From positions 62,001 to 126,000 of the forward strand of contig NZ_JABAII010000001.1 in assembly GCF_012641405.1 (NCBI RefSeq): 64,000 bases of DNA, written 5' to 3'. Every line of letters starts with the position of its first letter. Position 1 is the stretch's first letter. Both the position numbers and the translations under genes were made by a program. The notes below the pieces were generated by a model, which had not been told where the DNA came from, did no database searches, and saw only the letters and a list, made by a program, of their open reading frames with translations. This stretch comes from Rhizobium sp. P40RR-XXII. Lineage in GTDB: Bacteria > Pseudomonadota > Alphaproteobacteria > Rhizobiales > Rhizobiaceae. Below are positions 47,194-56,718 of the stretch, in pieces.

Positions 47194-47874
47194 TCAATCC
47201 CTGCGGTCGGGGCCGTAGCCCGCGAGGAAGACGCGCACGGCGCCGCGCACGACGTAGTCGATCTCATCCTTCGATGGAGGCTCGTCCATGTCGCCGAACA
47301 GCCGCAGCTTGAAATAGCCGCCGCTGGCCATTTCGAGAAAATGGCGGGCCGCCATGTCGAAATCGTCGATCTTGAGGTGGCCGGCTGCCACCTGGCGTTC
47401 AAGAAAGCCGCGCAGCACCGTGCGCAGGTTTTCCGGGCCGGTGAAGAAGCGTTGACAGAGCGACGGCATGCGTTCGCGCACGCCGATGACCGTGCGCATG
47501 GCACTGATGGTCTTGTCCGACGTGACATGCGTCACGAATACGATGCCGAAGTCATAAAGAGACGTCGTGACATCTGCTTCGTCTGCAAGTGCGTTGCGCA
47601 CGAGGTTGACGAAATAGGTGCGCTCGCTCTCCATCATGGCGGCGAACAAGTCTTCCTTGTTGGCGAAATAGACGTAGAGCGTGCCCTTGGAAACGCCGGC
47701 CTCACGGGTGACGTCGTTCATACTCGCCGCGTCGAAGCCCATCTTCATGAAGACGCGCTTGGCGCCTTCAAGAATTTGCTGGCGCTTGACCGGATCTTCG
47801 CCGGCCGCCCAACGTCCACCGGATGCAGGCGCGGGCGCGTTCAACACAGCGGCATTTTGCGGTTCGTGTTTCAT
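47194..47874 (-). CDS. TetR-family repressor of the divergent EmrAB pump
   Basis: A 226-aa TetR repressor from the ATG at 47874 (AAGGAGACG just upstream; a longer frame begins at 47934). The N-terminal helix-turn-helix (SMNDVTREAGVSKGTLYVYFANK, about residues 51-73) is canonical, and the C-terminal ligand domain is TetR_C-like. It is divergent from an HlyD/MFS pump; two palindromes in the gap (47939-47958 and 48002-48015) are probable operators. A drug or plant phenolic is the likely inducer. Confidence 0.88.
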   Translation of the reverse strand: MKHEPQNAAVLNAPAPASGGRWAAGEDPVKRQQILEGAKRVFMKMGFDAASMNDVTREAGVSKGTLYVYFANKEDLFAAMMESERTYFVNLVRNALADEADVTTSLYDFGIVFVTHVTSDKTISAMRTVIGVRERMPSLCQRFFTGPENLRTVLRGFLERQVAAGHLKIDDFDMAARHFLEMASGGYFKLRLFGDMDEPPSKDEIDYVVRGAVRVFLAGYGPDRRD

Positions 47875-47938
47875 CGTCTCCTTCACTCGATCATTCACTT
47901 GATCATTTTTCTGAATCTTAAACAGATTCGCCAAATAA

Positions 47939-48015
47939 ATCGAACCGCTCAGTTCGATATCTCTTGATATGGAGTGAAAAAGGCTTTATGTCAATTGAAC
48001 TGAACCGTTCGGTTC
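47939..48015. promoter_or_regulatory. Two candidate TetR operators between repressor and pump
   Basis: ATCGAAC-N6-GTTCGAT at 47939-47958 is a perfect 7-bp-arm inverted repeat. GAACCG-TT-CGGTTC at 48002-48015 is a second. They share the TCGAACCG core (read on opposite strands) and lie upstream of the pump gene at 48049, suited to repress both directions. Confidence 0.65.
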
Positions 48016-48048
48016 GATTAATTTAGACAGAATTTCGGTGGTAGGGCA

Positions 48049-49269
48049 ATGTCGTCAAGTCATGGAAACAATGTAGCGCGCATCGTGGACGAGCCTGCAG
48101 ATGCTGAGGTGGAAACCCGCGAAGCCGGCGTGTCTGCTGAGGCTCCCGCGGCTGAAACGCGCGGCAAACCTGCCCCCGCCCAGGCTGCGCCCACTGCTCC
48201 GGTCCCTGCGGCCCCACCGCCGCCGGAGAAGAAGCGGCGCAGCCTGGCTTTTCCAATTATCCTTGTCGTCGCTCTCGCGGCCGGTGGCTGGTACGGCTAT
48301 GACTGGTGGACGAACGGCCGCTTCATGGTCTCCACCGACGACGCCTATATTGGCGGCGACATCGCGACTATACAGCCGAAGGTGACCGGCTACGTTTCCA
48401 AGGTGAACGTCGTTGCCAACCAGCAGGTCAAGGCCGGCGACGTTCTCGCCACGCTCGACGACGGCGACTACAAGCTGGCGCTGGAGCAGGCCCAGGCCTC
48501 GCTCGATACCGAGCAGCTTTCGCTCCATACCATCGATGCACAGATCGCAGCCGGCCAGGCCGCTCTTGCGCAGTCGGAAGCGCAGAAGGTTGCTCTGCAA
48601 GCCACTGTCCGTGGCGCCCAGATCACCCAGACACGCGCTGCCGAACTGCAGTCGAAGTCGGTCGGCACCACGGCCGCCTTGGATAGCGCCAACATCGCGC
48701 TCGACCAAGCCAAGGCCAACCTGGTCGGCGGCGATGCCGCGATTGCCTCGGCGCAGGCAAACATCAACCTGCTGCAGGCCCAGCGCCGGCAGGCCGAGAG
48801 CACGATCAAGGGACTGGAGGCCGCTCGTGACAAGGCTTCCCGCGACCTGTCGTTCACCGTGCTGAAGGCGCCTTATGACGGCATCGTCGGCAATCGTTCG
48901 GTGCAGGAGGGCGATCTTGTCTCTCCCGGCCAGAAGCTGATGGCGATCGTGCCGATCCGCCAGCTCTATATCGACGCGAATTTCAAGGAAACGCAGATCC
49001 AGCATCTGGTTCCCGGTTCCAAGGTCAATGTTCACGTCGATGCCTATAGCGACCATCCGATCGTCGGCACCGTCGAATCGATCTCGCCGGCTTCCGGCTC
49101 GGTCTTCTCGCTGCTGCCGCCGGAGAATGCGACGGGTAATTTCACCAAGATCATCCAACGTGTGCCTGTCCGCATCGCATTGCCGCAGGATGCGCTCAAT
49201 ACCGGCCGCCTGCGCGCGGGCCTCAGCGTCGTCGTCGACGTCGATACCCGCACGGCGCCGGACAGGTAA
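48049..49269 (+). CDS. emrA: HlyD/EmrA-family membrane-fusion protein
   Basis: A 406-aa periplasmic adaptor of a tripartite MFS efflux pump. A long Pro/Ala-rich cytoplasmic N-terminus (about 60 residues) precedes one membrane helix at about 65-83. Then come the barrel-sandwich VSTDDAYIGGDIATIQPKV, a Gln/Ala-rich coiled coil and the FTVLKAPYDGIVG segment. It links the EmrB-type transporter to an outer-membrane channel. Relatives in Rhizobium etli (RmrAB) confer resistance to phytoalexins and flavonoids. The next gene starts 26 bp downstream. Confidence 0.9.
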   Translation: MSSSHGNNVARIVDEPADAEVETREAGVSAEAPAAETRGKPAPAQAAPTAPVPAAPPPPEKKRRSLAFPIILVVALAAGGWYGYDWWTNGRFMVSTDDAYIGGDIATIQPKVTGYVSKVNVVANQQVKAGDVLATLDDGDYKLALEQAQASLDTEQLSLHTIDAQIAAGQAALAQSEAQKVALQATVRGAQITQTRAAELQSKSVGTTAALDSANIALDQAKANLVGGDAAIASAQANINLLQAQRRQAESTIKGLEAARDKASRDLSFTVLKAPYDGIVGNRSVQEGDLVSPGQKLMAIVPIRQLYIDANFKETQIQHLVPGSKVNVHVDAYSDHPIVGTVESISPASGSVFSLLPPENATGNFTKIIQRVPVRIALPQDALNTGRLRAGLSVVVDVDTRTAPDR

Positions 49270-49295
49270 GCGATCAAGCTCGGGAGAGACGCAGC

Positions 49296-50897
49296 ATGTC
49301 GTCCGCCAGCACTACAGCCGGGTCGCCTCCACGCGCGGCTGGACCTGCCGCACCAGCGGCGGATCACATCGACACGAAAAAACTTATCGCCTTTCTGGCG
49401 ATGGTGCTCGGCATGTTCATGTCGATCCTCGACATTCAGATCGTCTCCGCCTCGCTCAGCGAAATCCAGGCGGGCCTTAGTGCCGGCTCGGATGAAATCC
49501 CCTGGGTGCAGACGGCCTATCTGATCGCCGAGGTCATCATGATCCCGCTATCGGGAACGTTGGCGCGCATCATTTCCACGCGTTATCTCTTCGCGATTTC
49601 GGCGGCCGGCTTTACCGCCGCGAGCGCGCTCGCCGCGACCGCCACCAACATCGACCAGATGATCATCTATCGTGCCCTGCAGGGTTTCATCGGCGGCGGC
49701 ATGATCCCCTCGGTCTTTGCGGCGGCGTTCACGATCTTCCCGCCGTCCAAGCGCAATGTCGTCTCGCCGATTATCGGTCTGATCGCGACGCTCGCGCCCA
49801 CCATCGGCCCGACCGTGGGCGGTTACCTCTCCAACGCCTTTTCCTGGCACTGGCTGTTCTTGGTCAACATTCCGCCCGGCATTGTCGTCACCATCGTGAC
49901 CTGGAACTTCATCGACTTCGACAAGCCGGAATTGTCGTTGATGAAGAAATTCGATTGGTGGGGACTTTTCTCCATGGGCGTTTTTCTGGGCGCGCTGGAA
50001 TATGTTCTCGAAGAGGGCAATACCAACGATTGGTTCAACGACAATTTCATCGTTGCAGGCGCAATAGCCTCGGCGATCGGAGCGGTCATCTTCTTCTATC
50101 GTGCCTTTACGGTAGAATTCCCGGTCGTCGATCTAAGAGCCTTTACCAATAAGAATTTCGCTTTCGGCTCGATGTTCTCCTTCGTGATGGGTATCGGCCT
50201 CTATGGCCTGACCTATATCTATCCGCTTTTCCTTGCTCGTATCCGTGGCTACGACTCCCTGCAGATCGGCGAGACGATGTTCGTGTCCGGCCTGGCCATG
50301 TTCTTCACGGCGCCGCTGGCCGGCTTCCTTGCAGGCAGGGTCGATCTTCGCATCCTGATGATCATCGGCTTCACCAGCTTCTCGGCCGGTACCTACATCA
50401 TGATGCACCTGACGGTGGACTGGGATTTCTGGGAATTGATGATTCCGCAGATCCTGCGCGGCTTCGGCCTGATGCTCTGCATGGTGCCGATCAACAACAT
50501 CGCGCTCGGGACCATGCCGCCCGCGCGCATGCGCGGCGCATCCGGCCTGTTCAACCTGACCCGAAATCTGGGCGGTGCCGTCGGTCTTGCCATTATCAAT
50601 ACACTGCTGACGAACCGGCAGGACCAGCATTATTTCAGTCTGCGCGACCATATTCATTGGGGCAGCCACGCCGCCGTCACCCAATTGAACAACATGGCCG
50701 CCAATTTCAACGCATCCGGCCTCGACGGCGAGCAGGCCGCATTGAAGCAGATGGTGAACATGGCGACGCGGCAGGCGATCGTGATGTCCTTCGGGGATAT
50801 TTTCCTGATGCTGACCATACTGTTCCTGGCGATGATCCTCGGCGTTCTCATGTTGAGCAAACCGAGTCCGACAGGTGGCGGTGGCGGCGGTCATTGA
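49296..50897 (+). CDS. emrB: DHA2-family MFS multidrug transporter (EmrB/RmrB-like)
   Basis: A 533-aa MFS transporter of the 14-helix DHA2 type. An N-terminal soluble stretch of about 28 residues precedes helix 1 (IAFLAMVLGMFMSILDIQIVSASL), which carries the family motif D1. The motif GPTVGGYL (helix 5) is present, and the C-terminus is Gly-rich. It exports hydrophobic toxicants together with the adaptor upstream. A strong terminator follows. Confidence 0.92.
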   Translation: MSSASTTAGSPPRAAGPAAPAADHIDTKKLIAFLAMVLGMFMSILDIQIVSASLSEIQAGLSAGSDEIPWVQTAYLIAEVIMIPLSGTLARIISTRYLFAISAAGFTAASALAATATNIDQMIIYRALQGFIGGGMIPSVFAAAFTIFPPSKRNVVSPIIGLIATLAPTIGPTVGGYLSNAFSWHWLFLVNIPPGIVVTIVTWNFIDFDKPELSLMKKFDWWGLFSMGVFLGALEYVLEEGNTNDWFNDNFIVAGAIASAIGAVIFFYRAFTVEFPVVDLRAFTNKNFAFGSMFSFVMGIGLYGLTYIYPLFLARIRGYDSLQIGETMFVSGLAMFFTAPLAGFLAGRVDLRILMIIGFTSFSAGTYIMMHLTVDWDFWELMIPQILRGFGLMLCMVPINNIALGTMPPARMRGASGLFNLTRNLGGAVGLAIINTLLTNRQDQHYFSLRDHIHWGSHAAVTQLNNMAANFNASGLDGEQAALKQMVNMATRQAIVMSFGDIFLMLTILFLAMILGVLMLSKPSPTGGGGGGH

Positions 50898-50929
50898 TCC
50901 AGCCCTTAAAGAATGCTCCCAAGGCACAT

Positions 50930-50956
50930 GGCCCCTCCTCGTGAGGGGCCTTTTTT
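50930..50956 (+). terminator. Strong intrinsic terminator after emrB
   Basis: Perfect 8-bp stem GGCCCCTC (50930-50937) / GAGGGGCC (50943-50950), 5-nt loop and six T. It separates the efflux operon from the LacI-xylBA genes. Confidence 0.85.
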
Positions 50957-50997
50957 ATGTATGGCCATCAGCGGAAAATCGAGCGGCCGAAAATTTT

Positions 50998-51013
50998 TGA
51001 TTTACGTACATCA
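50998..51013. promoter_or_regulatory. Candidate LacI-family operator upstream of the xyl regulator
   Basis: TGATTTACGTACATCA is a 16-bp near-palindrome (one mismatch) 35 bp before the LacI regulator gene. Position suggests autoregulation; the same site would also affect xylB if the genes form an operon. Confidence 0.45.
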
Positions 51014-51048
51014 GAAATGGCGGTAAAGGATTCCGGTAGGAGGAGCCG

Positions 51049-52074
51049 ATGAGACCGACCGTGCATGATATCGCCGCCGCCGCGGGCGTCAGCCTGGCCA
51101 CCGTGGACCGCGTCTTGAACCAGCGGCCGGGCGTGCGGCTGGTGACGCGGGAGAAGGTGGAGACCGCTATTCGAGAGATCGGCTATATCCGCGACGTCGC
51201 GGCCGCCAATCTGGCCAAGGGCCGCATCTATCCTCTCGTTTTTATCGTGCCGACAGGCGACAACTCCTTTATGCACGGGCTGCGTTCAGAGGTGCATCAT
51301 GCGACCATACGGGCGAGCATAGAGCGCACGGATATCCGCATCGCCGAGGTGCCGCCTTTCGATGTGCCGGCGCTGGTGGCGGCGCTTGACGCTTTTCAGG
51401 GACAGGATATCGCCGGTGTCGCCTTGGTGGCGACCGATGCGCCCGAGGTGCGGGCTGCGGTCGGCCGGCTGGTCGCGGAGCGCATCCCCGTCGTTACGCT
51501 TGTTTCCGATTTGACCGATTCCGCCCGGCATCACTATGCCGGCATAGACAACATCGCCGCCGGCCGCACAGCCGCCCGGCTGCTCGGGCGATTCCTTGGC
51601 GATCGCAAGGGTGAAATTACCGTTCTCGCCGGTTCCATGCTGGTGCGCGACCATCGCGAGCGTCTGCAGGGTTTCTCGGCTGTCATGGCCGAGGAGTTTC
51701 CCAAGCTGCGGCTGCTGCCCGTATTGGAAGGGCGTGACGATCCGGAACTCGCCGGATCGCTCGTTTCCAGGGCATTGTCCGAAAGCAGGGACATTGTCGG
51801 CATCTACAATCTCGGTGCCGGCAACAGGGGCCTGATTGCGGCCCTGAAAGCCGTCAGGCCCGAGCGCGAACTGACCGTCGTCGTGCATGAGCTGACGCAG
51901 CACACGCGCGCAGCGCTGGTGGACGGCACGATCGATGCCGTTCTCAACCAGGATGCCGGCCATGAGGTGCGCAGCGCCATCCGCGTCATGAAGGCGACCG
52001 CCGACGGCCAGGCCGTCATCGCCGATCAGGAGCGCATCCGCCTCGATATTTTCTTGAAGGACAATCTGCCCTGA
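51049..52074 (+). CDS. LacI-family regulator upstream of xylB
   Basis: A 341-aa LacI-family regulator. The helix-turn-helix VHDIAAAAGVSLATVDRVLNQRPG (residues 5-28) has Asp where Ser is more usual in the SRV recognition element. The periplasmic-binding-protein-like domain is complete. It is followed 37 bp later by xylB, so xylose or xylulose is the likely effector. An autoregulatory palindrome lies upstream. Confidence 0.88.
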   Translation: MRPTVHDIAAAAGVSLATVDRVLNQRPGVRLVTREKVETAIREIGYIRDVAAANLAKGRIYPLVFIVPTGDNSFMHGLRSEVHHATIRASIERTDIRIAEVPPFDVPALVAALDAFQGQDIAGVALVATDAPEVRAAVGRLVAERIPVVTLVSDLTDSARHHYAGIDNIAAGRTAARLLGRFLGDRKGEITVLAGSMLVRDHRERLQGFSAVMAEEFPKLRLLPVLEGRDDPELAGSLVSRALSESRDIVGIYNLGAGNRGLIAALKAVRPERELTVVVHELTQHTRAALVDGTIDAVLNQDAGHEVRSAIRVMKATADGQAVIADQERIRLDIFLKDNLP

Positions 52075-52111
52075 GCATTCGAACGCGGCAGAGCATAGGG
52101 AGTTACATCTG

Positions 52112-53569
52112 ATGTATTTGGGTCTCGATCTCGGAACGTCCGGCGTCAAAGCGATGCTGATCGACGGCAATCAGAAGATCATCGGCTCGGCCAATGGCGG
52201 GCTTGACGTCTCACGCCCGCATCCCGGCTGGTCGGAGCAGGATCCGGCCCACTGGATTCGGGCGACGGAGGAAGCCGTTGCCGGCCTGAAGGCGGCGCAT
52301 CCGAAAGAGCTGGCGGCCGTGCGCGGCATCGGCCTTTCCGGCCAGATGCACGGCGCGACGCTGCTCGATGCCGACGACAAGGTGCTGCGCCCCTGCATTC
52401 TCTGGAACGATACCCGCAGCTATCATGAGGCTGCCGCGCTCGATGCTGACCCGCGTTTCCGGGCATTGACCGGCAATATCGTCTTTCCGGGCTTTACCGC
52501 CCCGAAGCTTGCCTGGGTTGCCAAGCATGAGCCGGAGATTTTCGCGAGGGTTCGTTGGGTGCTGCTGCCGAAGGACTATCTGCGTCTTTGGCTGACCGGC
52601 GAGCACATGTCGGAAATGTCTGACTCTGCCGGCACGTCCTGGCTCGATACCGGCAAGCGCAAATGGTCTTCCGAGCTTTTGGCGGCGACCAATCTCGACG
52701 AGAAGCAGATGCCGACGCTGGTCGAAGGCACCGACGTTGCCGGCAAGCTGCGCGGCGAGCTGGCCTCGAAATGGGGCATTGCCGGCGATGCCGTCGTCGC
52801 CGGCGGGGCAGGGGACAATGCGGCCTCAGCCTGCGGCATGGGCACGGTGAGCCATGGCGCCGCCTTCGTTTCGCTCGGGACCTCGGGCGTTCTCTTTGCC
52901 GCCAACGGCTCCTATCTGCCGAAGCCGGAAAGCGCCGTGCATGCCTTCTGTCACGCGCTGCCCAACACCTGGCACCAGATGGGCGTCATCCTCTCGGCAA
53001 CCGATGCGCTCAACTGGCATTCGCATGTGACGGGCAAGTCCGCCGCCGACCTCACCAACGAGCTTGGCGAGACACTGAAGGCACCGACCAGCGTCACTTT
53101 CCTTCCCTATCTCTCGGGCGAACGCACGCCGCATAACGACGCGACGATCCGCGGTGCCTTCATCGGCCTCGGCCATGAAAGCGGCCGCGCCGCGCTGACG
53201 CAAGCCGTGCTCGAAGGCGTGTCCTTCGCCATTCGCGACAATCTGGAAGCGCTGCGCTCGGCCGGCACCGACATCGCACGCGTGACCGCCATCGGCGGCG
53301 GCTCGCGCTCCCGCTACTGGCTGGCCTCGATTGCCACCGCGCTCGGCGTGCCTGTCGACCTGCCGGCCGACGGCGATTTCGGCGCGGCCTTCGGTGCCGC
53401 GCGTCTGGGCCTGATCGCTGCCACAGGTGCTGATCCGGTCGCTGTCTGCACACCGCCGCAGACGGCGGGTACGATCGATCCCGTGGTGTCGCTGACGGAT
53501 GCCTATGCGGATGCCTACAAGCGCTACCGGGCGGTTTATCCGGCGATCAAGCCGCTGTCGGCGCATTGA
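52112..53569 (+). CDS. xylB: Xylulokinase
   Basis: FGGY-family xylulokinase, 485 aa, phosphorylating D-xylulose to D-xylulose 5-phosphate. The N-terminal loop LGLDLGTSGVKAMLID is at residues 3-18. The catalytic-Asp region is GGAGDNAASACGMG, and the ADP-binding AIGGGSRSRYWLASIATALG lies in the C-terminal domain. Linkage to xylA makes the assignment firm. It would also use xylulose formed from D-arabitol. Confidence 0.95.
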   Translation: MYLGLDLGTSGVKAMLIDGNQKIIGSANGGLDVSRPHPGWSEQDPAHWIRATEEAVAGLKAAHPKELAAVRGIGLSGQMHGATLLDADDKVLRPCILWNDTRSYHEAAALDADPRFRALTGNIVFPGFTAPKLAWVAKHEPEIFARVRWVLLPKDYLRLWLTGEHMSEMSDSAGTSWLDTGKRKWSSELLAATNLDEKQMPTLVEGTDVAGKLRGELASKWGIAGDAVVAGGAGDNAASACGMGTVSHGAAFVSLGTSGVLFAANGSYLPKPESAVHAFCHALPNTWHQMGVILSATDALNWHSHVTGKSAADLTNELGETLKAPTSVTFLPYLSGERTPHNDATIRGAFIGLGHESGRAALTQAVLEGVSFAIRDNLEALRSAGTDIARVTAIGGGSRSRYWLASIATALGVPVDLPADGDFGAAFGAARLGLIAATGADPVAVCTPPQTAGTIDPVVSLTDAYADAYKRYRAVYPAIKPLSAH

Positions 53570-53583
53570 AGTACTGTGCGTCA

Positions 53584-53757
53584 GGCCCCTCATCCGCCCT
53601 TCTGAGCTTGTCGAAGGGCGGGCCCCTTCTCCCCGTTTTTTAACGGGGAGAAGGGGAAAGCGGCAGCCACTGCCCACCCCTAACGATTTGCTCGGCGAGG
53701 ATACAGAGGTCGTCCCCTCTCCCCGCAAGCGGGGAGAGGGCTAGGGTGAGGGGCAAC
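53584..53757. repeat. Palindromic repeat block between xylB and xylA
   Basis: Contains CCCCTTCTCCCCGT / ACGGGGAGAAGGGG (53623-53656, 14-bp perfect stem, loop of 6) preceded by a CATCCGCCCTTCTGAG-type segment. At 53714-53740 there is CCCTCTCCCCGC-AA-GCGGGGAGAGGG followed by CTAGGGTGAGGGG. It resembles the elements at 28029-28070, 37242-37410 and 61644-61813. Confidence 0.85.
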
Positions 53758-53807
53758 GCGACACGGCATGAATAACAATACCGAATACCAACCCAAGGAG
53801 ATGAGAT

Positions 53808-55118
53808 ATGAGCACCGGATTTTTTGGTGATATCAGCAAGGTAAAATACGAAGGTCCCGACAGCACCAACCCGCTGGCCTTCCGTTATTACAACAAGGAC
53901 GAAGTTGTTGCCGGCAAGCGCATGGAAGAGCATCTGCGTTTCGCCGTTGCCTACTGGCACACCTTCACCTGGCCGGGCGGCGATCCCTTCGGCGGCCAGA
54001 CTTTCCTGCGTCCCTGGTTCCATGAAACCATGGAAGCCGCCAAGCTGAAGGCGGACGTCGCCTTCGAATTCTTTACCCTGCTCGGCGCTCCCTACTACTG
54101 CTTCCACGATGCCGACGTGCGCCCGGAAGGCAAGAATTTCGCCGAAAACACCAAGAACCTCAACGAGATCGTCGACTACTTCGCCCAGAAGCAGGCCGAG
54201 ACGGGCGTGAAGCTGCTTTGGGGCACGGCGAACCTCTTCTCCAACCGCCGCTTCATGTCGGGCGCTGCGACCAATCCAGATCCTGATGTCTTCGCCTTCT
54301 CGGCTGCGACCGTGAAGACCTGCATGGACGCCACGCACAAGCTCGGCGGTGAAAACTACGTGCTCTGGGGCGGCCGCGAAGGCTACGAGACGCTGCTCAA
54401 CACCGACCTGAAGCGTGAGCTGGACCAGATGGGGCGCTTCCTCAACCTCGTCGTCGAGTACAAGCACAAGATCGGCTACAAGGGCACGATCCTGATCGAG
54501 CCGAAGCCGCAGGAGCCGACCAAGCACCAGTATGACTACGACGTCGCCACGGTCTACGGCTTCCTCAAGAAATACGGCCTGGAAAACGAAGTGAAGCTCA
54601 ATATCGAGCAAGGCCATGCGATCCTCGCCGGCCATTCCTTCGAGCACGAGCTGGCGCTTGCCAACGCGCTCGGCGTCTTCGGTTCGATCGACATGAACCG
54701 CAACGACTACCAGTCCGGCTGGGATACCGACCAGTTCCCGAACAATGTTCCGGAAATGACGCTGGCCTATTACCAGGTTTTGGCAGGTGGCGGCTTCAAG
54801 ACGGGTGGCACGAACTTCGACGCCAAGCTGCGCCGTCAGTCGCTCGACCCGGCAGACCTGTTGATTGGCCACATCGGCGGCATGGATTGCTGCGCCCGTG
54901 GCCTCAAGGCTGCCGCCAAGATGATCGAGGACAAGGCGCTCTCCAAGCCGCTCGCCGATCGCTATGCCGGCTGGGACTCTGCCGAGGGCCAGAAGCTGCT
55001 GCGCGGCGAATATTCGCTCGACCAGATCGCCCAGTGGGTCGAGACCAAGGACGTCAATCCGCAGCCGAAATCAGGCAAGCAGGAACTCCTGGAAAACATC
55101 GTCAATCGTTACGTTTGA
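53808..55118 (+). CDS. xylA: Xylose isomerase
   Basis: Class II xylose isomerase, 436 aa, converting D-xylose to D-xylulose. Catalytic His100 and Asp103 lie in [11 protein letters not shown], the metal-ligand Glu in [18 protein letters not shown], and [15 protein letters not shown] follows. The N-terminus [13 protein letters not shown] is typical. AAGGAG precedes the start. It follows xylB across a repeat-bearing gap of about 240 bp. Confidence 0.97.
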   Translation: MSTGFFGDISKVKYEGPDSTNPLAFRYYNKDEVVAGKRMEEHLRFAVAYWHTFTWPGGDPFGGQTFLRPWFHETMEAAKLKADVAFEFFTLLGAPYYCFHDADVRPEGKNFAENTKNLNEIVDYFAQKQAETGVKLLWGTANLFSNRRFMSGAATNPDPDVFAFSAATVKTCMDATHKLGGENYVLWGGREGYETLLNTDLKRELDQMGRFLNLVVEYKHKIGYKGTILIEPKPQEPTKHQYDYDVATVYGFLKKYGLENEVKLNIEQGHAILAGHSFEHELALANALGVFGSIDMNRNDYQSGWDTDQFPNNVPEMTLAYYQVLAGGGFKTGGTNFDAKLRRQSLDPADLLIGHIGGMDCCARGLKAAAKMIEDKALSKPLADRYAGWDSAEGQKLLRGEYSLDQIAQWVETKDVNPQPKSGKQELLENIVNRYV

Positions 55119-55157
55119 TCGATATGTTCGGGAGGCGGTGGTTCATCGCCTCCCGAG

Positions 55158-55514
55158 CTACCGCCGGAAGGCGCGGCTGGAAATGGAGATGGAGTTTCCC
55201 GAGGGGTCCTTGACATTGGCGTAGAGATAGCCGTCGGCCTGACGCAGCGGACCGAACTCAAGTCCCTGTTCGGCGCATTTCGCGCGGAAAGCTTCGACGT
55301 GTTCAACGTCGAAAACCAGTTTCACCAGCACCTGACCCATTTTCTGGGCCTTTCCTGCCGGATGGATCATCAGATTGGCGCCGCCATCGGGTGCCTGCAG
55401 TTCGATAATCCGGTCGCCGTCCTCTCGGTGCGGCTTGAATCCGAAATGTTTCTCGTAAAAGCTGACCGTCGCTTCCACGTCGCGGACATAGAGGACGAGA
55501 CGACCAAGCGGCAT
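55158..55514 (-). CDS. VOC/glyoxalase-family protein
   Basis: A 118-aa vicinal-oxygen-chelate protein from the ATG at 55514 (AGGAG 9 bp upstream; a GTG at 55520 is too close to it). Pattern GRLVLYVRDVEATVSFYEKHFGF at the N-terminus and a C-terminal DPSGNSISIS. The family includes glyoxalases, dioxygenases and antibiotic-binding proteins; no specific role is indicated. It lies 12 bp after the LacI regulator stop, probably co-transcribed. Confidence 0.82.
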   Translation of the reverse strand: MPLGRLVLYVRDVEATVSFYEKHFGFKPHREDGDRIIELQAPDGGANLMIHPAGKAQKMGQVLVKLVFDVEHVEAFRAKCAEQGLEFGPLRQADGYLYANVKDPSGNSISISSRAFRR

Positions 55515-55526
55515 GGCCACGTGCTC

Positions 55527-56552
55527 CTATCGCCGGCTGCGCGCCGGCGCCGCAACCGAGTTTCGCACCACGAGGTCCGGCCGCAGCAGGATTTCCGTTT
55601 CGGCAGGCTCGCCATCTGACAGCAGTTCGAGCAGCAGTGCCATGGCATGCTTGCCGATCAAAGTTCGCGGCTGCCGGATCGTCGTCAGCGACGGTGTCAT
55701 GAAGACGGCCTGCGGCACATCGTCGAAGCCGGTCACGGAAAAATCCTCGGGAATGTCGTAGCCGCGCGCCTTCAGGCCGATCATCACGCCGATCGCGGTC
55801 TGATCGTTGACGCACATGAAGGCTGTCGGCAGGGTGTCACGCATGAAGAGCTGCTCGATGGCGAGCCGTCCGCTCTCGATGGTGCCGTCGCCTTCGAGCA
55901 CGATGCGCAGATCGTGTCCGATGCCGGCGGCGTCCAGCCCGGCTTCATATCCCATTCGCCGGCGGCTGTAGGCGAGGCGGGTACGGGAATCTCCGACGAA
56001 GGCGATCTTGCGATGACCCTCGGCAATCAAGAGATCAATGGCCTTGCGCGCGCCAGCGACATCGTCGACGCCGACATAGGGAATGCCGCCGTTGAAGACC
56101 GGCTCGAAGACGCCGACGCTCGGCGGCAGCCGGGCCGTCATCGTCTGGTGGCCGAAGGGCAGGATGCCGGTGAAGAGGATCAATCCCGCCGCCTGGTTGG
56201 AATTCAGGAACTTCAGATATTCGAGCCCGCGCTGCGCATCGTTCTGCGTGTGGCCGATGAGGATCCCATAGCCGTGCGAGCGCGCCTCATTCTCCAGGCC
56301 GATAAGGATATTGGAGAAATTGGGGTCGCCGATATCGGGCGCCACCACGAGAATCATGTTCGATCGGCCGAGCCGGAGGCTGCGCGCCATGGCATTGGTG
56401 GTATAACCGGTGATGGCAATCGCCTGATTGACTTTCAGCCGCGTCGAATTGGCGACTTTCTCCGGCATATGGATGGCCCGCGAAACCGTTGCTATCGAAA
56501 CATTGGCAATTCGGGCGACGTCTTCGATAGTTGCGGGCGTGGAATTCGACAC
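55527..56552 (-). CDS. LacI-family regulator of the CUT2 sugar locus
   Basis: A 341-aa LacI-type regulator. The open frame continues to 57281, but the protein begins at the GTG at 56552, just before the helix-turn-helix (TIEDVARIANVSIATVSRAI, residues 8-27); the extension would overlap the divergent ATPase gene. The effector domain is complete. Two 14-bp palindromes with LacI-operator form lie in the divergent gap (56647-56681), and another upstream of the gene at 60590. Together these define a small regulon. Confidence 0.85.
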   Translation of the reverse strand: MSNSTPATIEDVARIANVSIATVSRAIHMPEKVANSTRLKVNQAIAITGYTTNAMARSLRLGRSNMILVVAPDIGDPNFSNILIGLENEARSHGYGILIGHTQNDAQRGLEYLKFLNSNQAAGLILFTGILPFGHQTMTARLPPSVGVFEPVFNGGIPYVGVDDVAGARKAIDLLIAEGHRKIAFVGDSRTRLAYSRRRMGYEAGLDAAGIGHDLRIVLEGDGTIESGRLAIEQLFMRDTLPTAFMCVNDQTAIGVMIGLKARGYDIPEDFSVTGFDDVPQAVFMTPSLTTIRQPRTLIGKHAMALLLELLSDGEPAETEILLRPDLVVRNSVAAPARSRR

Positions 56553-56646
56553 TGCGCTCTGCCTTGGGTCTCGTCTGGGGCTGGAGACTACACAGACTTC
56601 GGTGGAGGTCAAAGGTGACCGCGAAAAATTATGCGATATCCCATGA

Positions 56647-56681
56647 TGTAAACCTTTACACAGATTATGTAAAGGTTTACA
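56647..56681. promoter_or_regulatory. Tandem LacI-type operators
   Basis: TGTAAACCTTTACA (56647-56660) and TGTAAAGGTTTACA (56668-56681) are reverse complements of each other with centres 21 bp apart, two helical turns. Each has perfect 6-bp arms. They sit between the LacI gene and the ABC operon and probably bind the regulator on the same DNA face. Confidence 0.75.
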
Positions 56682-56718
56682 CAGCATAGAAAGCGGGTGG
56701 GACCGCAGGGAGGATTCA

